Origin: Amia ocellicauda
Lineage: Eukaryota; Chordata; Actinopteri; Amiiformes; Amiidae
Assembly: GCF_036373705.1 (NCBI RefSeq)
Contig: NC_089850.1
Location: 45,491,548 to 45,555,547 of the forward strand
DNA: 64,000 nucleotides
Direction: 5' to 3'
Below, piece by piece: positions 1 to 14,008 of the stretch (positions are counted from its first letter, which is position 1; every line of letters starts with the position of its first letter). The position numbers and the translations under genes are program-made. The notes under the pieces were generated by a model. It saw only the letters and a program-made list of their open reading frames with translations, was not told the DNA's origin and did no database searches.

Positions 1-3000
1 ATAATATAAATATTACATAGACAAGAAAAGAAAATGATATTTGAGTAAGCCCCAGATAGCTGAAAATGTCACATCAGCAAACCGAGGAACACCAGTTTTT
101 GAGTACCCATGGAACTTTGGTGAATCAGGCCCTTAGGTGCTAATTATCAGTTAAGAAATTGAATAAGAAATTGGAGACAGGCCATTAACCTGCTGTAGAT
201 GTGTAATGATGTGCCGTACCAGTTTCTATTAACCCAGGGTTCATGGTCCAAATTATAGATTTCTTGGAAATATTTTAAGATATAACAAGAATCTTTTCTA
301 GGTCTGTTCTCTGACACAGGACATGTAAATCAAGCAAAGCTTGGTCTCGGAACGTTTCATTGACTATGACCTTTGTGACAGAACAGACTCTCCCTAACTA
401 TGCCAAAAAGTCTGTTAGTTGGACACTTATATGTAGCCTATTTATAAAACATTTCACCCAGAATGATCCTGTAAGTGAGAGATATCATGTCAGTAGGAAT
501 AAAAAGGTCACATTTACCTCACTGGTCTGAAAAAGCTACAGTTATCGTAATTCTCTTCAGAAAGGGGGTAGATATGTGTCATGGCGTTACTGTGTCCCCC
601 TGTAGGTCCTCAGACAGCCACTATAGTCCTCGTTATTTGCAACATGCTACGGCAGTGTCCTCACTACACCCGACATTAAGAAGAATTCAGGAAAGCTTTT
701 TATCCCCTTTGAATAACACCAAACATTTTTTTTTCTTTTAAATGCACTTTAAATGTTTTGCTTCAACCTCAACATAAGTGACTATCCAGGTATACGCTTC
801 TATAAAGTAAAACAAATCAGCACAATGCCTTACAGTTCTCTTAGCATTGGCATTTTTTATTCCTGACTTTTCAGTTAATGTATAATTTTCAGTGCTGTAA
901 TTTATTTCATTACGCTTCACTGTAGTTTATGAATAGCCCAAGCAACAACATTTATTCATCTTTTCTTTCTTCCCCCAGCTTTCTCCTTCACTTGGCAGTA
1001 ACAAGCCAAGCCCTCTAAATACAGACGAGGCAAAACATAAAAGATAGAAAATTTGATAATGTTGCTCTGTGTTCGGCGTTTGTAATTTCGGCTACGTATT
1101 TTCGGATGCACTGAAGTAGACAAACTCGACATGTTCCAGCGCTTTGTCTCAACATCAGTGGGGAATCTGGGCAGCTCCAATTGTGTGTTGCCTTACCTAC
1201 AGCGCAATACTGATTCATCCTCTACAAAACAACCACCTCTCTCAGCAGGCCCTTCACCTTTTGTTTGGTTTATAAGAGTTTTCAAAAAAGCAGATGAACA
1301 CAACAGGGAGCAATGTGACCGGGAAAGCTGGGGTAACAAAGAGTGCTGCAGATCATATATGGCAGTAATGAATACATCCTGTCATATAAACTACACTGAT
1401 AACGAACACTGGACTGGTTAGAACCAACAATATCTAAACAGTTGCTATCCTGTTGTAATTCAAAATTGTTGGGTACGTTCATATTTTATAGTTATATTAA
1501 TACATACAATTATATCTAGGTACTAAAACCATTTGGTAGTGCTTAATACATTATGGCATATATAAGTCACACTGTCAGGCTGTGGCCCTGTATGTAGGCA
1601 TCGTTATTCCCAATGGCTGCTGGGAGAAGACTATCAGATCGTTACAATAATAAAAGGTGATAGAAGCTAGGTATCCAGGCAACACTGGCCCTGTGCAAGA
1701 CTCAGGTCAGGTTGATGTGAAACAGAAGAAGCACACTGGCCTAGCAAAACACCAGGTAGCAGTATAAAATAAGAGAAACAGGCAGTTGAGCGCCTGGAAA
1801 ACAGATCAGCCTGAAACAGGACAGAGTTCTATAGAGGTCTATTGAAAGACAGAATCGTTTTATACATTCCATGGCCAATTGACTAATGCTTTTTTATGAG
1901 CAAAAAGAGCATTATAGTAATTAATTTGACCAGAGATGAAAGCCCACACTACTTCCTTAGCAACAAGTAACGCAAGACAGTGTGCTACGCAGGCTGGCTG
2001 TGTGGGGGGGCCGCAGTTTATTACACTGCTCATTCCTCGGTCCTCTTTTATGTGTCGGGCAGAATGCGGAAGGTCCCACACACTTCGTCCACCAAGTTTG
2101 TGGTCACAGTTAACGAAGACTCATTTGTTCTGCACCATTCCTGTGACCTTTCCTGAATCGTGCACCTTTGGCCATGTGTTCTGGTGGGGCAGATCCAATC
2201 AAGTGAACTCTTGGCAGTGTGACCTTGATCAACTCTCACCACATTGACCCCACAGTGCCCTGCATACCACCGCGACTTCGTGCCACATTTCTTTAACAAC
2301 AGCAATTTGCTGAACCGAGACCACTCACTGACTCAGTTACTTATATAAATATGCTAACTAGTTAATATGTCAAAGTTTAAGGCGATGGCAGGTAAGGAGG
2401 CTCTGAGTTATGATAGTTTATTCATTTACTGGACACACACGATTTATAATGTTTCTGAGACTTCCACCTACACTGGTGCCAAGCCAGAAGTGTACATCGA
2501 GATCAGACGAAGGCCTTGGCCACTGCAACTGTTCCTTGAGTTTGGAAACATAAAGAAATAAGATCGCAAAAGTAAAAAATGTAATGAAGGGGAAAAAAAA
2601 TTACCACCACCACCCCCCTTCTGGTGGAACATAGTACTTCACATTTTTGTAAACTATTGTTTTGACAAGATGTCATTTCAATTGCTGCATTAACTATATG
2701 AGAAAATATAGCACAACAGTGTGAAAACGGCACAGTTATCTTTATCTAAACCCTTAGGCTATTGTCATAAAGCAGTGGAATACTAAGGAGGGTGAACTAA
2801 TTCAGTTGTCAGCTGCCTTGCCTATAAAATAGTGCACAAATGCCATTTTAACTGAAGCAGCTAATAGGGAAGCTGGTAGGTCTGCTGATGGGGCACTCAG
2901 ACTGTGTAGTATATATAAGGAAAACAAAATGGTGTTTTCCATGTTGTGTTATGCAAATCAAGTATTTTAGTAGCCTTTTCAACTTCTAAACTTCTGTAAT

Positions 3001-3542
3001 GTAAAATCCCAATGGGATTAACTCTCGAGTCACATAAAATATGCTTTTTTTTTTTTTTACTCTTCATCTCAGTTAAACTCTACTGGGAGCTGAAATGTAA
3101 AAAGGTACTGTTTTTTCAGTCAGTTTGAGACTATAGGTATGTCAAATAAATGGCGATTTAAGATCCACTGCCTCTTACATCAGAATAATAAGGTTTTGTT
3201 TAGCAATTATGGCTACTTCTGCAGGGCTGGTAACATTCAAACGCATATTCCAGCTGTAAGAATCAATTAAAGGATGCACTTCCTGATCCATCTCATTAAA
3301 TAAGAGTCTCGGGTTTCAGTTTAAAGACAATTCACCAAAGCCAAATATTGACATGAATAACAATAGAACTCAAGAATGAAAACCAACAGCCATGTTTACA
3401 TCCAGCGTTTCCTCACCCAGATTTCACAGAATCAGTTACCCTATGACATCCAGTCCACAATTTCTCTCATCAGTCTAAGTTTTTATTATTCATGATGTGA
3501 CCATGAGGTCTAAATTTTTTGTATTATTATTGTATTATCGTA

Positions 3543-3660
3543 TTGTACTGTATTGCACTGTATTAATGCACTTTGTATTGCTCTGATATTTTGTAAGTCG
3601 CCCTGGACAAGGGTGTCTGCATGGAAATAATTAATAATAATAGTAATAATAAATAAAATA
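3543..3660 (+). repeat. SINE/LINE 3' tail with (AAT)n
   Basis: Contains TTGTAAGTCGCCCTGGACA and GGGTGTCTGC followed by (AAT)n, the 3' tail shared by many fish SINEs and their partner LINEs. The body upstream is too decayed to define. Confidence 0.65.
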
Positions 3661-3769
3661 TAATGTCTAATTTAATGTGATACGTACTACTGACAAATGT
3701 GCAAATAATAACTTGTGTGAACTCTAGACGTAGTCAGTTTTTAAAGATAATTAATCCATCAGAAAATAT

Positions 3770-3826
3770 ACATACATACATACATACATATTAATATTAA
3801 TAATAATAATAAAATAATAATAATAT
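3770..3826. repeat. (ACAT)n then (AAT)n microsatellite
   Basis: Simple repeat seen directly. Confidence 0.9.
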
Positions 3827-5478
3827 TTCAGTTTACAAGTGTTGGTTGCCTTTAAATGTCTGACAGTAAATATTTAGGCGCTGTATGACAGAGCCCAAGG
3901 CAGAGGGGACTATGGTTTAAATGTCTGATACAGGGGTCTGTGACATGACCCAGGCCAGTGCGTTGGGATGCAGTGGTGCCAGTTAAGTGCTTTAGTGCCA
4001 TATAGTATGCTGAAGTGGGTTATCAGTTTCCATGTTCAGTGTGTAATACTTTTTTTTTGTACCTTTTAAGGCTGAACACTAGGCACAATCACTCAGTTTC
4101 TTTGCTAGAGTGCTTTGGACTCTACAGGTGGACAGACACGGTGAGTGGCTGAGCTGTGTCTGTGACAGGATCTATGTGGTATAAATGCCCGTCTCAGTCA
4201 TTGGTGAATCAGTTGGCATTCGAACAAGCAGACTAAAGTTTACTGAGCATATTTTAAACAAGCCACTGATTACAAGTGGAAAGTCTAACGGCACAGGAAT
4301 GAACTTGAGTCAACTGTGAAATGAAGGCAGGCTGAAAGGCTAAAAAGGGCCCCAAGGCCGTGGTTTCACCATATTGTGGAATCAGACGAATGTAATGAAC
4401 AGTAAGTGTGATGAGGCTCAGTGTAAAACCTGAACGGGATGCATGTTGTGGTCTTGTCTTACACAAGTCGCATTGGCATTTACAACATTTTATCATCAGA
4501 GAGTGAGGCACTAACATTTAAAAAGTACGGTTTTTGCATACAGTTAATTCCAGGATAAGCTTGGTTAACCTCGGGAAATATGTAATTTATATGGAAAGCA
4601 TGCAATTCTACAAGTAATCTATGAATCATATTGTAATGCATATAAATAATAAGTTGGAAGACATAGTAAGACACCATAAAAACTTGAAATGTTATAGATT
4701 TTTACGCCATATCTGCTTTTCATTAATCCATTATTTTTCGTATGTATTAATTTATATATTTAAAATGTATTATTATTATTATTGGAGGATTAAAGAAGTA
4801 ATGGACTCCTTTCATATTTATATAATTTATGTGTGTGCTTGTTTTACTGCAACATGCAATTGACAGAGATTTTGAAAGCACAATAATCTTATCATGTCGA
4901 TGTCCCCGTGTGAGAAACTTTTTAGGATTGATTGTTCACAACCTGTTTTATTTTATTTTTTGTAATTATCAGGTATAAAAGTTAAACACTCACTATCAAC
5001 ATGTGTGCTTTCTTTAAAAATAAAATAAATACAGCTGTAGCAACATGGGGTGACACATAATGATGTATTTGTCAGAACCCCACTATGTGCAATGAAAGGG
5101 ACAGTTCCATTTACAACTGCATCATGTATTGGTGAAAATCCATCCCAAGCTGGAGTGAATGGGAATTACTGTTTGTTATTGCTTTTTGATGTGTTTTGTT
5201 TCTTTTTGAATGAATGGGGATAGTAAGAGCATAGAAGCCAGAGGAACTTCAAAGTTCTAAAGACAATATCAAACCTTTCCCTGAACTGTGCCACAATGTA
5301 TACAGTATAAATGACATTTCAAATAATGCAACTGTATTCAGAGATAAACACCAGATCTTCAGTGCTTACCTAACACTGTTTGACTTTCTGTTCAGGTTAA
5401 ACATTGTTATTGTAGTATATTGGTATTAAAGCAGTGCTAACTATATTGGTAACACAAATCCTTTAGACCAGACTGAAT

Positions 5479-5556
5479 GTCAGCCAGCCGGCCGACAGAC
5501 AGACGGATGGACAGAGAGATAGATAGAGAGAAAGATGGATCGATTGATAGATAGAC
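5479..5556. repeat. GACA/GATA-type simple repeat
   Basis: Imperfect runs of GACAGACAGACG and GATAGATAG, interrupted. Confidence 0.8.
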
Positions 5557-5577
5557 TGAACTGTCCCAGTTCCTACA

Positions 5578-5591
5578 GTGCCATCTTCTGG
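5578..5591 (-). promoter_or_regulatory. CTCF-like core motif, intergenic
   Basis: The reverse complement reads CCAGAAGATGGCAC and fits the same core consensus. It sits just after a GATA/GACA microsatellite and could instead be part of a decayed repeat. Confidence 0.25.
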
Positions 5592-8500
5592 CTGGATATT
5601 TCTAATCTTTAGGACTAATTAAACCAAAAGCATAATTTAGCACTAGGGCTATCAAAACCTTGGCCCCACAGGCAGATTAGGGACCCAAGGCTCTGGTAGA
5701 ATTTGAGATGTCTCTTGATGCCTCTGGTACTAAGAGATGCTTACAGGCACATCTGGTTCTGCTGAGAATGCAAACCCTGCAAGGGAAACAGATTATCAAC
5801 AATTTCAGAAGTGGTCTTTCTCTGTGCACCTGATCTAAGCCTCCATTATAGCTTTCTGTACCTTGTCTGTATTTGTTGGTGACACTTGCACTTAATGAGC
5901 CCCATTTGGTCCATTTTGAACAGCCTGCTTTGGGTTTCAAAATGGTATGGGAATATATTCCGTGTATGCCACTCACATCTTAGAATACACTCTGAGAGCA
6001 TTACTAGAGCAATATTGGCACCTACTGGTAAAATAATAGATTGCAGTGAGCCAATGATATGAGCCAGGTTTTGGGATGATCGCTATTATTGCTGCAAGTA
6101 GTAGCAGATAAAGATCTTTCTTTGGTAGTAATAGTGCCAGTTTTGTTATTTACTTGTAAATGCTGTTGTTTCTTGTTGTTGCTATTTCTTTAAAAGTGTC
6201 ACAATTTAGCAACAGATAGCTAGAAATAAACTTGCCATATGCTTGTGTCTGTTAAAGCCTTACTTGCTTTACATAGCTAATACATATTGTCTATTGATAA
6301 GTGAGATAAAATACATTTCCATACATACATGGGTGAGGAGTGTGTTTTTAAGTACTGAAGTACGTATAATTACTAGAATACTATAATAGAAACTTATTTA
6401 TGTATTTATGTCAGGTCAGAAACATGGCTTGCATGAGAACTATTTAAAATTAAACTAATTAAATTCGATTTGAAAGCAGAGAGCATTAGTGTTTTGTTTT
6501 TAGTTTTTTTACACGGTTCCAGTTTCTGAAATAAAAATCTAATTCAGCAGATTGATGCTTCACAGTTATCTTACTGTGGGCCACAGGTATGAAGCATTTC
6601 CCAACATGGTGAGTTCAAACCTGTTTTACTATTTTTTAATCTATTTGCCACAATGTTAAAAATATAAAATGATAAATAAATCACATAAATACACATCACA
6701 TATTTTTTTACATTATTTAAATTGTGCATCCCTATTGCCAGTCAAAATCTTAATTAATTAATTTTGAACATTAAGAATTTGTCTTATCTTGTCAAATCAA
6801 TATGTTTGATATGACTCCATGTGCCACATAATTATAGTTAAGCACCTTTAATGCTCATTTGTTACTTCATTTGTTTTATAATTGTTATAAATGTATCATA
6901 CCAGTTTTATATTTTTCATGACTATTTTATTTGAATTAAATGAAATGCCAAATTCTGCATTGCAGATTCAGCTAAGAAAGTCATGCAGCGATGTCTAGAC
7001 GTTAGACGTTGCAGGTGGTTGAGGTTATGAAATTCAAATCACTTGTGACCAAATTTTATTTTAAATATATATATATTTACATTTCCACACGATTATGTAT
7101 TAAAACAATCAAGCACCATGCAACATATTTGAGGTTGAAACTATTAATGAAGTGAACTTTTTGAGGTATATCTGTCCTGCAGTCATTCCTTTTCTTTAAT
7201 CCATTTTCGATAGACTAAGTTCTTATAAAATGTCTTAGAGGGGGCTGATGGTAAATGTATTATGTGCTGTGCTTTCATGTGAGGTTTCATCAACAAAGCT
7301 GTGAAGCTCTCAATGACACTTTTGTATTTTAAAGAAAGAATAAGACATGCACTAGTATATAGTACCTTAGCGGGTATTTAACCTGATCCATAAATTGGGC
7401 GATCCATTAGATTATATATAGTGGAGACAGATACTCCTGATTGTATTATTGTTTTCCTTCAGGCTGCCAGGTATTTCAAATGTGTCTTCATAAATATTTA
7501 TTTTTATTGTTATTGATATCATTGTGTGTTATGAATTCATAAAATATTATGTTTGAAAAAGGGCCACTAAGAGATGATTTAGTACAAAAAGTAAGGTGTG
7601 CATTCAATATTTATTTATTTGACATCAAAAATATACATATACATATATATATAATGACTATTTGTATTGTATTCATGAGTAGCATAACTGTCAAAAATAG
7701 TTGCATATTAATGTAACCATTTATCTACGATTAATTATTCTGCATTCAGGCATTTTTTCAAGCAGGTTTCCCTGACTCCTCCATGAAGAATCACTGTCTT
7801 CAATCCATCGCACAAATGTTCTGACCTGGGTTGAGGTCTGAAAATTGGTAAGGCCTATCGATACTGATTTTAAGTTTTATTGGTATTTTTAGGCTAAAAT
7901 ATGATGGTATGATTTGGAAACCGTCTGCCGAACATGACTTGGGAGTGTTTCAGTCTCCTCCGGGGAGGCCGTAAACATGCTGTAAACATCTCAGAAGACA
8001 CTTAACATCTGTCCTGGAGACACTAGTTTTGGGTAAGAAAACTAATCATTTTGTTCAAGTTAGCATTCTGACCCACTTTCCTCACGGCAAGCTTGTACCA
8101 GACTTTCTTGTGTCCTTTTCGTACTACGCTAATCACTGCAACTCCCTTGTGTACAATGAAGAGCTCTACAGTCAAAACTAGGATGGTCACCATCTTTTGA
8201 ATGACTTTATACATGCTGTGTTATTTTGCACACACTGCTTTTATCCCTAACTGTAAACCAGAGCAGATCAGAAAGACATCTACATTTACAGGCTGTACAT
8301 AAAGGTAAATTATGAACAATATAACTGGGAAATTGTTTCATATAAAATATAATGTTTCTTTCTGAATGTATTTCATTTCATTTAGCATTCATGGACTAAT
8401 GCTTTCTAGAAGGTGTTTCAGAGTTTTTATCTATCCGTGCCATAACAAATCATGATTGGTTTACAGGTGTTAGATAGAAGGAGAGCTACATTAAAACAGA

Positions 8501-10806
8501 GTGACAATATGCTGAGATGGAAGAAATGTCACCGTGTCCGTCTTTCAACACATCTTTAGAAAGAAGTACCTGGAAGAAGTACTGCGAAAGAAAAAACACT
8601 GCCTGCCTGGTTGTAAGCAGTTCCAGACCTGCGAGCACAACAAAGAAAGAAACCAATAAGCAAACACACAAAAAGAGAAAAAGAAAAGAGGGAAATAACT
8701 GATTCCACTCATTTGGAAGTTTTGGTTTGCGTCAACATGAGGAAGTAACAGCAAACGGCAAAAGTAAAGGAGAAGACAGCTGCAATCAAATTAAAAAAGC
8801 AGGACTTTCTTAGGACTAGATCCCGTCATACACCCTTTATCTTATAGTCAGAGCAGAATTAAGACTCAATTAAGTTTTTTGATAATAATTCATAGTGTCC
8901 TATTATTTAAATTAATTTCTTATTCTTTTTTGTAGTTTTTTTTCAGGTTGTGTTACTGATTCAATTGCTCTTTGCCAGGCTTGACAAAAAATAATAATAA
9001 TCTACTGTCTGAAAAGCCTGACTGCCAAGAAGTCTGGTGGAGGAGCGCAGTGCTGTCGCCAGAGGTCTTGCCAAAGCAGTGAGCACTGAAGCGCTCCGTA
9101 ACCCGGTTACCCTTCCCCATCTCATTACTCTCACAGTCAGCCTTGAGGTTGTGAAGGTTATGAAACAAGTGTGAAAAGCTAGGAGAGGCAGACAACATCA
9201 ACTGCTCCTGTAAGTAAGTGTACTGCGACCAAGTGTCCACCCATGCACAATGCATTCCTGGATATGTGTGTATATCCAACTGCAATGGAGCAAACAAACA
9301 CATAAATAAACACACTGAGTACCTCACATACCCTCAGCGGCCGAAGTGCATTTTGAGTGGAAGCATCGGAAAAAATAATCACAAGAGGGGCAGCAACCCT
9401 AGAGCGAGAACGATTGTGTGCATCCCAGACCACTGGACAGAGCTCCAACCGCAGGTCAGAACGCAGTCTTGGGCTCCTGCTCAGGAACCCCACACAGTTT
9501 GCTGAAGGGAGAAGTAAAATATGATATGGCTTTGCGTGGTGCTCAGAGACTAATTAATTCAAGGGCAGATGAAGCAATACCACAGAAATAAATTGAAGCG
9601 GTCACCGGGTCTTCCAGTGAACTACGCCAACTCGTATAGGTAGGTAGAACTGATATTTTTTGTTTTCATCATTTTGCCCTGATTTGCAGAGTCTCTGCCC
9701 ACAACTTTACCTTCAAATCCTGATGTATTCAGATAATCTAGCTGTTTATGTATAACTTTCTCCAACAGCTACCTAACCTGCCCCTCAAATAAGCCCTCAA
9801 AAACAACCCTAGGGATTGTCAGCTGATTTCCCAGTACAGTAAACCTTAGCCTCACCAAACTCCCATCATTACGCCCCATCCTGGACAGAGACACTGCACA
9901 GCTCATATCTCTAGCTTTGCTGCAATTATTCCTCCACGACTACCGAAGGAACGGGGGTATATCTCACCGCATTCTGTCTTTATATTTCAATCCCAAACTT
10001 ATTTTTAATTAAACTGTTCACAGGATGAGGTGAGGTTAATATTTGTATACTGTCTGATACTAGAGTTTTTATGGGTTAGTTTGAATACTTTCATAAATGA
10101 TACATGTTGCATGTTTTATATATCATCACAATGGAAGCTGTAACATAAAAGACACAATCATCGAACTATAAATGATTTCTTTCCCTGAGCTACACAAAGA
10201 AAAGGAAAGCAATATTATCGTAGTTTTTATTTATCCACAGAGCAAACAAATTCTTCTGGTGACCGGGATTATTTTATTAATCTTTCTAGGAATCATGCTG
10301 CCAAGGAACAGTTAAAAAACAATTATATTTTCACTGCAGCTTCAAAAGAAACATCCTGTGCTCATCTCCAGGTCTTTATGCTGACACACAGGAAACTCCA
10401 AGGCTATTTTTTTTTTCTTTTCTTTTTTTCCTTTTCTTTTGTTTTCTTTTCTTTTCCTGTCATGGTCCCAAGAGTTTGAGGACTTCTGAAAGGCCTGATC
10501 GTTTATTAAACTCTGTTTGCTTTTTGTTCGTGTTTTGGGGAAGCGTGCGGAGAAACAAGACCGAATCGTAATTGAGGCAAAAGGAAAGTGTGAAGCAGTT
10601 CTTCTTGAAGAGAGCAATGATTTTTGCCTTCAGTTACAATGACTTCAAATTGATGCTCATGTAAGCTTCAAGTAATTTCTCATTTATACAGATGAACTTG
10701 ATAATTGGACAGCAGCAACAAAATGTACATGTTTACTGCCAGAGGTCAAGGGGTCATCTAAAGATATGGAAACATACAATTAATTCCATTTATAACTTTA
10801 TAGAAT

Positions 10807-10807
<1 letters not shown>

Positions 10808-10862
<55 letters not shown>
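10808..10862. repeat. (ATT)n microsatellite
   Basis: Uninterrupted ATT units for about 55 bp. Confidence 0.97.
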
Positions 10863-12789
10863 TAGATTTCTATTCAGATGAAGAAGCTTTAAGTAATATC
10901 AGTCACAACAAACTATAAAGATAGAATTGTTCTTTACTTTTTTTAATTCATGATCAATTCCAGTAAAATGTATTCCTCTATGCTGAAACCAATAACTGAT
11001 AATTTTCAAATCTGTAGTTATTTGTTTTCCTATGAAATATGGCTGTTAGCAGCTAGTTACAATTATGGCTGTATTTTTAACCACAGATGTGCACAACATT
11101 GCTGGATGTTAATTTGCATAAAAGGTTTTTGCCTCTTTTTTATAGAAAATAATAAAAGAAAATAATTGAATTATAATGAGCAGCAATATTAATAAATAAC
11201 ATTAGTATTCATTGTTAAGGTCCTGCAGAGCAAAAAGATTCAGGCTAAACATTTTATTAGCATCAACCGACAAAATGATAGTCTCTAAATAATTTTCTGT
11301 AGCTATAAATTATGAAAATCTGTATTCCCCAAAACATTTAAGAGCTGATTTTACACACACCTTCAGTAAAGGCATAAATTAAGTGTTTGTGTTAGATGTG
11401 GGTAAGAGCTGCTGGGGGAAGGCTCAGCCTGCCGCTGACCAAGGCCCTTTGAGAAGCTGCTAGGTGTGTGTCCGCGCTCCCGAGCAGACTCGCGTTTGTT
11501 TGTGTTGTGGGTTCACAGACTGAATAAAAAGTGACTGGCCTGACAGCACAAATCTCCAAGGAGGGCTGTGCGTGCCTTTGAATCTGCCCGGTCGCAGAGG
11601 ATTCAAAAAGTGGGAATATAGCTGGGGAGTCTCAAAAAGTATTCAGTACAAATAAATCAAAGGCAAATGAAGGCAGCACAGCTAAGGTTTTCATGGGTTA
11701 CCTTTCTTTCCGTGCCTGCGGAATCAGCTAAGAAGAATTTATTTTTCTTAGAATAAAATCCCTGGCCCTTTTTAAAATTGTATTCATTTTACTCATGTAT
11801 ATATTCCTTTACATTTCTGTCCCTAATATTTAATGTCAATGTGAATATTATAACTTCAAAGTAATCACAACAGAGTTCATGTTTTATATTTATTTTAGGG
11901 GGAAGATTTGGGTAATGCTTTGTTTTATATTATATTGTAAGTGTTCAACAGAGAGTGAATTACCTTATAAAACAACATCCAACGGCATATCAAATAAAAA
12001 TAATTGATAAATATCACCTGGAGTTTCAATATAGAAGGACAAATCATATTGTTTAGTATTTGCATTTTGGGCGGGAAATTAAGACACATCTTGTTACACG
12101 TTGTCTGACCTCTGATTTATATACTATGTTACAAATGATCAGTTCAGTACATATGTTAAATCCTTATTCATGACCCTCTAGGATAAAGCATTACCAAGTT
12201 TTCAATTCCATTAAATAATGAAACCCTTTGAACCCTCGCTCATCTTTTGAGAGAGACATAATTAAGTCTGTCGGTTCAGCAGAAGATTTGTGTTTTCCTG
12301 CAACACAACATAAGCTCATCTCATCTTCAAAGGTTTTTAACTCGTGTTTAACTATTTAACATTAGTGCAGGTACAGCTTTACGGTTCAGTGATCAAATAG
12401 TGCTATTAAGAAGCATGAGAGGAAATTAACCACACACAGAATTAAAACCCTGCTACGGGAGTCACAAAGGAATTTTCGATGTTCTCAAACTGCATTGGAG
12501 GGGAAGAGTAAAACAGTTGCAAGCATCGTTTCTTTTAAAACCATGAAGTTTTGCAAATTGCATTTTAACAGTTTACTTTACAAGATAATATCAGGTAATA
12601 ATCAAATATCATTACAGCTAGAAGTTAATCAACATGATTTTTCTGTCCTTTTTTCAAAGATCATTCTATGAGCATATTTAAATGTCTGTAGGATTGTCTC
12701 TCTCCTAACCTCACAAAATAGAGAGATGTGTTTGCAGCTCAGGAAACAAGTTACACAAGATCTGAAAAGATAGATAACAGACACATATG

Positions 12790-12792
<3 letters not shown>

Positions 12793-12832
<40 letters not shown>
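12793..12832. repeat. (AT)n microsatellite
   Basis: Uninterrupted dinucleotide run of about 40 bp. Confidence 0.97.
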
Positions 12833-12836
<4 letters not shown>

Positions 12837-13498
12837 TTTCTTTAAAGGGGGTGAGGGCAGGAGGGCTCTAGTCATAAGACCTTTAAATACTATGAAATTC
12901 ATCACAGTGTATGAGACTAAATATATGTATTTGTTTATATAAAGCATAATTGCCCTCACATTCTATTGCCCTCATTGTTTTTTCAATTACATAAATGCTT
13001 TTGGGAGAAGGTTTTATTCCTTTTATTTATTTTTCTGAAGAAGGTTTTATTCCTCTGTTCTTCTGGGGGACCCCTAAACATCAACCTTTAAACACATAGA
13101 TTGTAAGAACAAACCCATCCAAAACATATCTCCTCAAGAGGGCTATTACAAAACGACCAGCCTGCAACTGTGACCCCAGTGCCACCTGCCCCTGCATCAA
13201 TAATTAAAGGAACCAAGCTTTCAGGTCCTGACCTACAGTGCTTAACTTTAGAAATATTTCAAGGGAGTCAAAACAATAAACAGTTCAGTGTGGTTGAGGG
13301 AGCAGTGTAATACAATCAATATTAGGTATCAGCACCCTGGAAAATGGAAAAGGCAAAAGGAAAGCAGCAGTTACAGGCATATAAACTAATGCCTGAACAT
13401 ACCTAAGCTCTTTCCCGGCAGACAATGTGATGACGTTTGTCCAAACATTCATAAGACTAAAAAAATTAAATGAATTCTGGGATTCCAGTACCAGAGGG

Positions 13499-14008
13499 CT
13501 GTCAGTCAGCCATCCATCCATCTGACTAATTGGCTTCTTACCCTCTTTCCATCATGTTTTTTCATAACTGGTTGCCTCTGGCTAAAAATGCAAATGACAA
13601 GAAAAGGAGCCGTCTAAAAAAAATTGCAGCTTTACTTAATTATCTGTCAGAGTAAGGACCAACAGACGCTGGCCCACACAGCAGAGTTATGCTAAGCAGC
13701 AAAGCATCATGGGAATTGGAGTGACAGCTCATTTTCCTTCTGCAATTTTATATGAAAGGCAAGGCAGAAACATAGGTTTTTCCCACACTCCCTCTGAACA
13801 CCTTGGCGAGTGCTCAAGGGAGCACAGTGCCAAGCCTGTCACTTATACAGACATGGTCTATTTGCCTCCATGGTGACAGGATTTGTTGACAAACGCCAGC
13901 AGTCATCTCACTATCATGGGAAATATCTGCCATGATTTTGTCAGCAGCCTGACAGAAATTGTTAATGTCTCAAATCCTTCCAGTGACAGAAACCCGTCTT
14001 GTTGACAG
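13499..14008. promoter_or_regulatory. Candidate enhancer with clustered TGACAG motifs
   Basis: Eight copies of TGACAG or its complement CTGTCA (starts 13499, 13644, 13722, 13836, 13874, 13950, 13984, 14003) fall within 510 bp; about 0.25 would be expected by chance in random sequence. TGACAG is the core site of TALE homeodomain proteins (MEIS, PKNOX, TGIF). The stretch is non-coding and of mixed composition, unlike its AT-rich surroundings. Enhancer function is inference. Confidence 0.4.

Larger units (their letters stand above)
1..13498. other. Intergenic region left of HADHB, no gene recognised
   Basis: AT-rich sequence with only short open frames that lack family signatures, splice-supported continuity or composition contrast. 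Apart from the simple repeats, SINE tail and CTCF-like motif listed, the only hint is 7755-7860, which faintly resembles reversed Tc1 transposase sequence (GGGTTGAGGTCTG followed by TTGGTAAGGCC). A gene on this side may lie beyond the window. Confidence 0.6.

Noticed and set aside
475-741. 88-codon open frame near the left edge
   Set aside because: Low-information composition, no family signature, no splice or promoter support; expected by chance.
8517-8702. Overlapping frames on both strands at 8.5-8.75 kb
   Set aside because: Overlapping both-strand frames with lysine-rich simple sequence; no evidence of coding.
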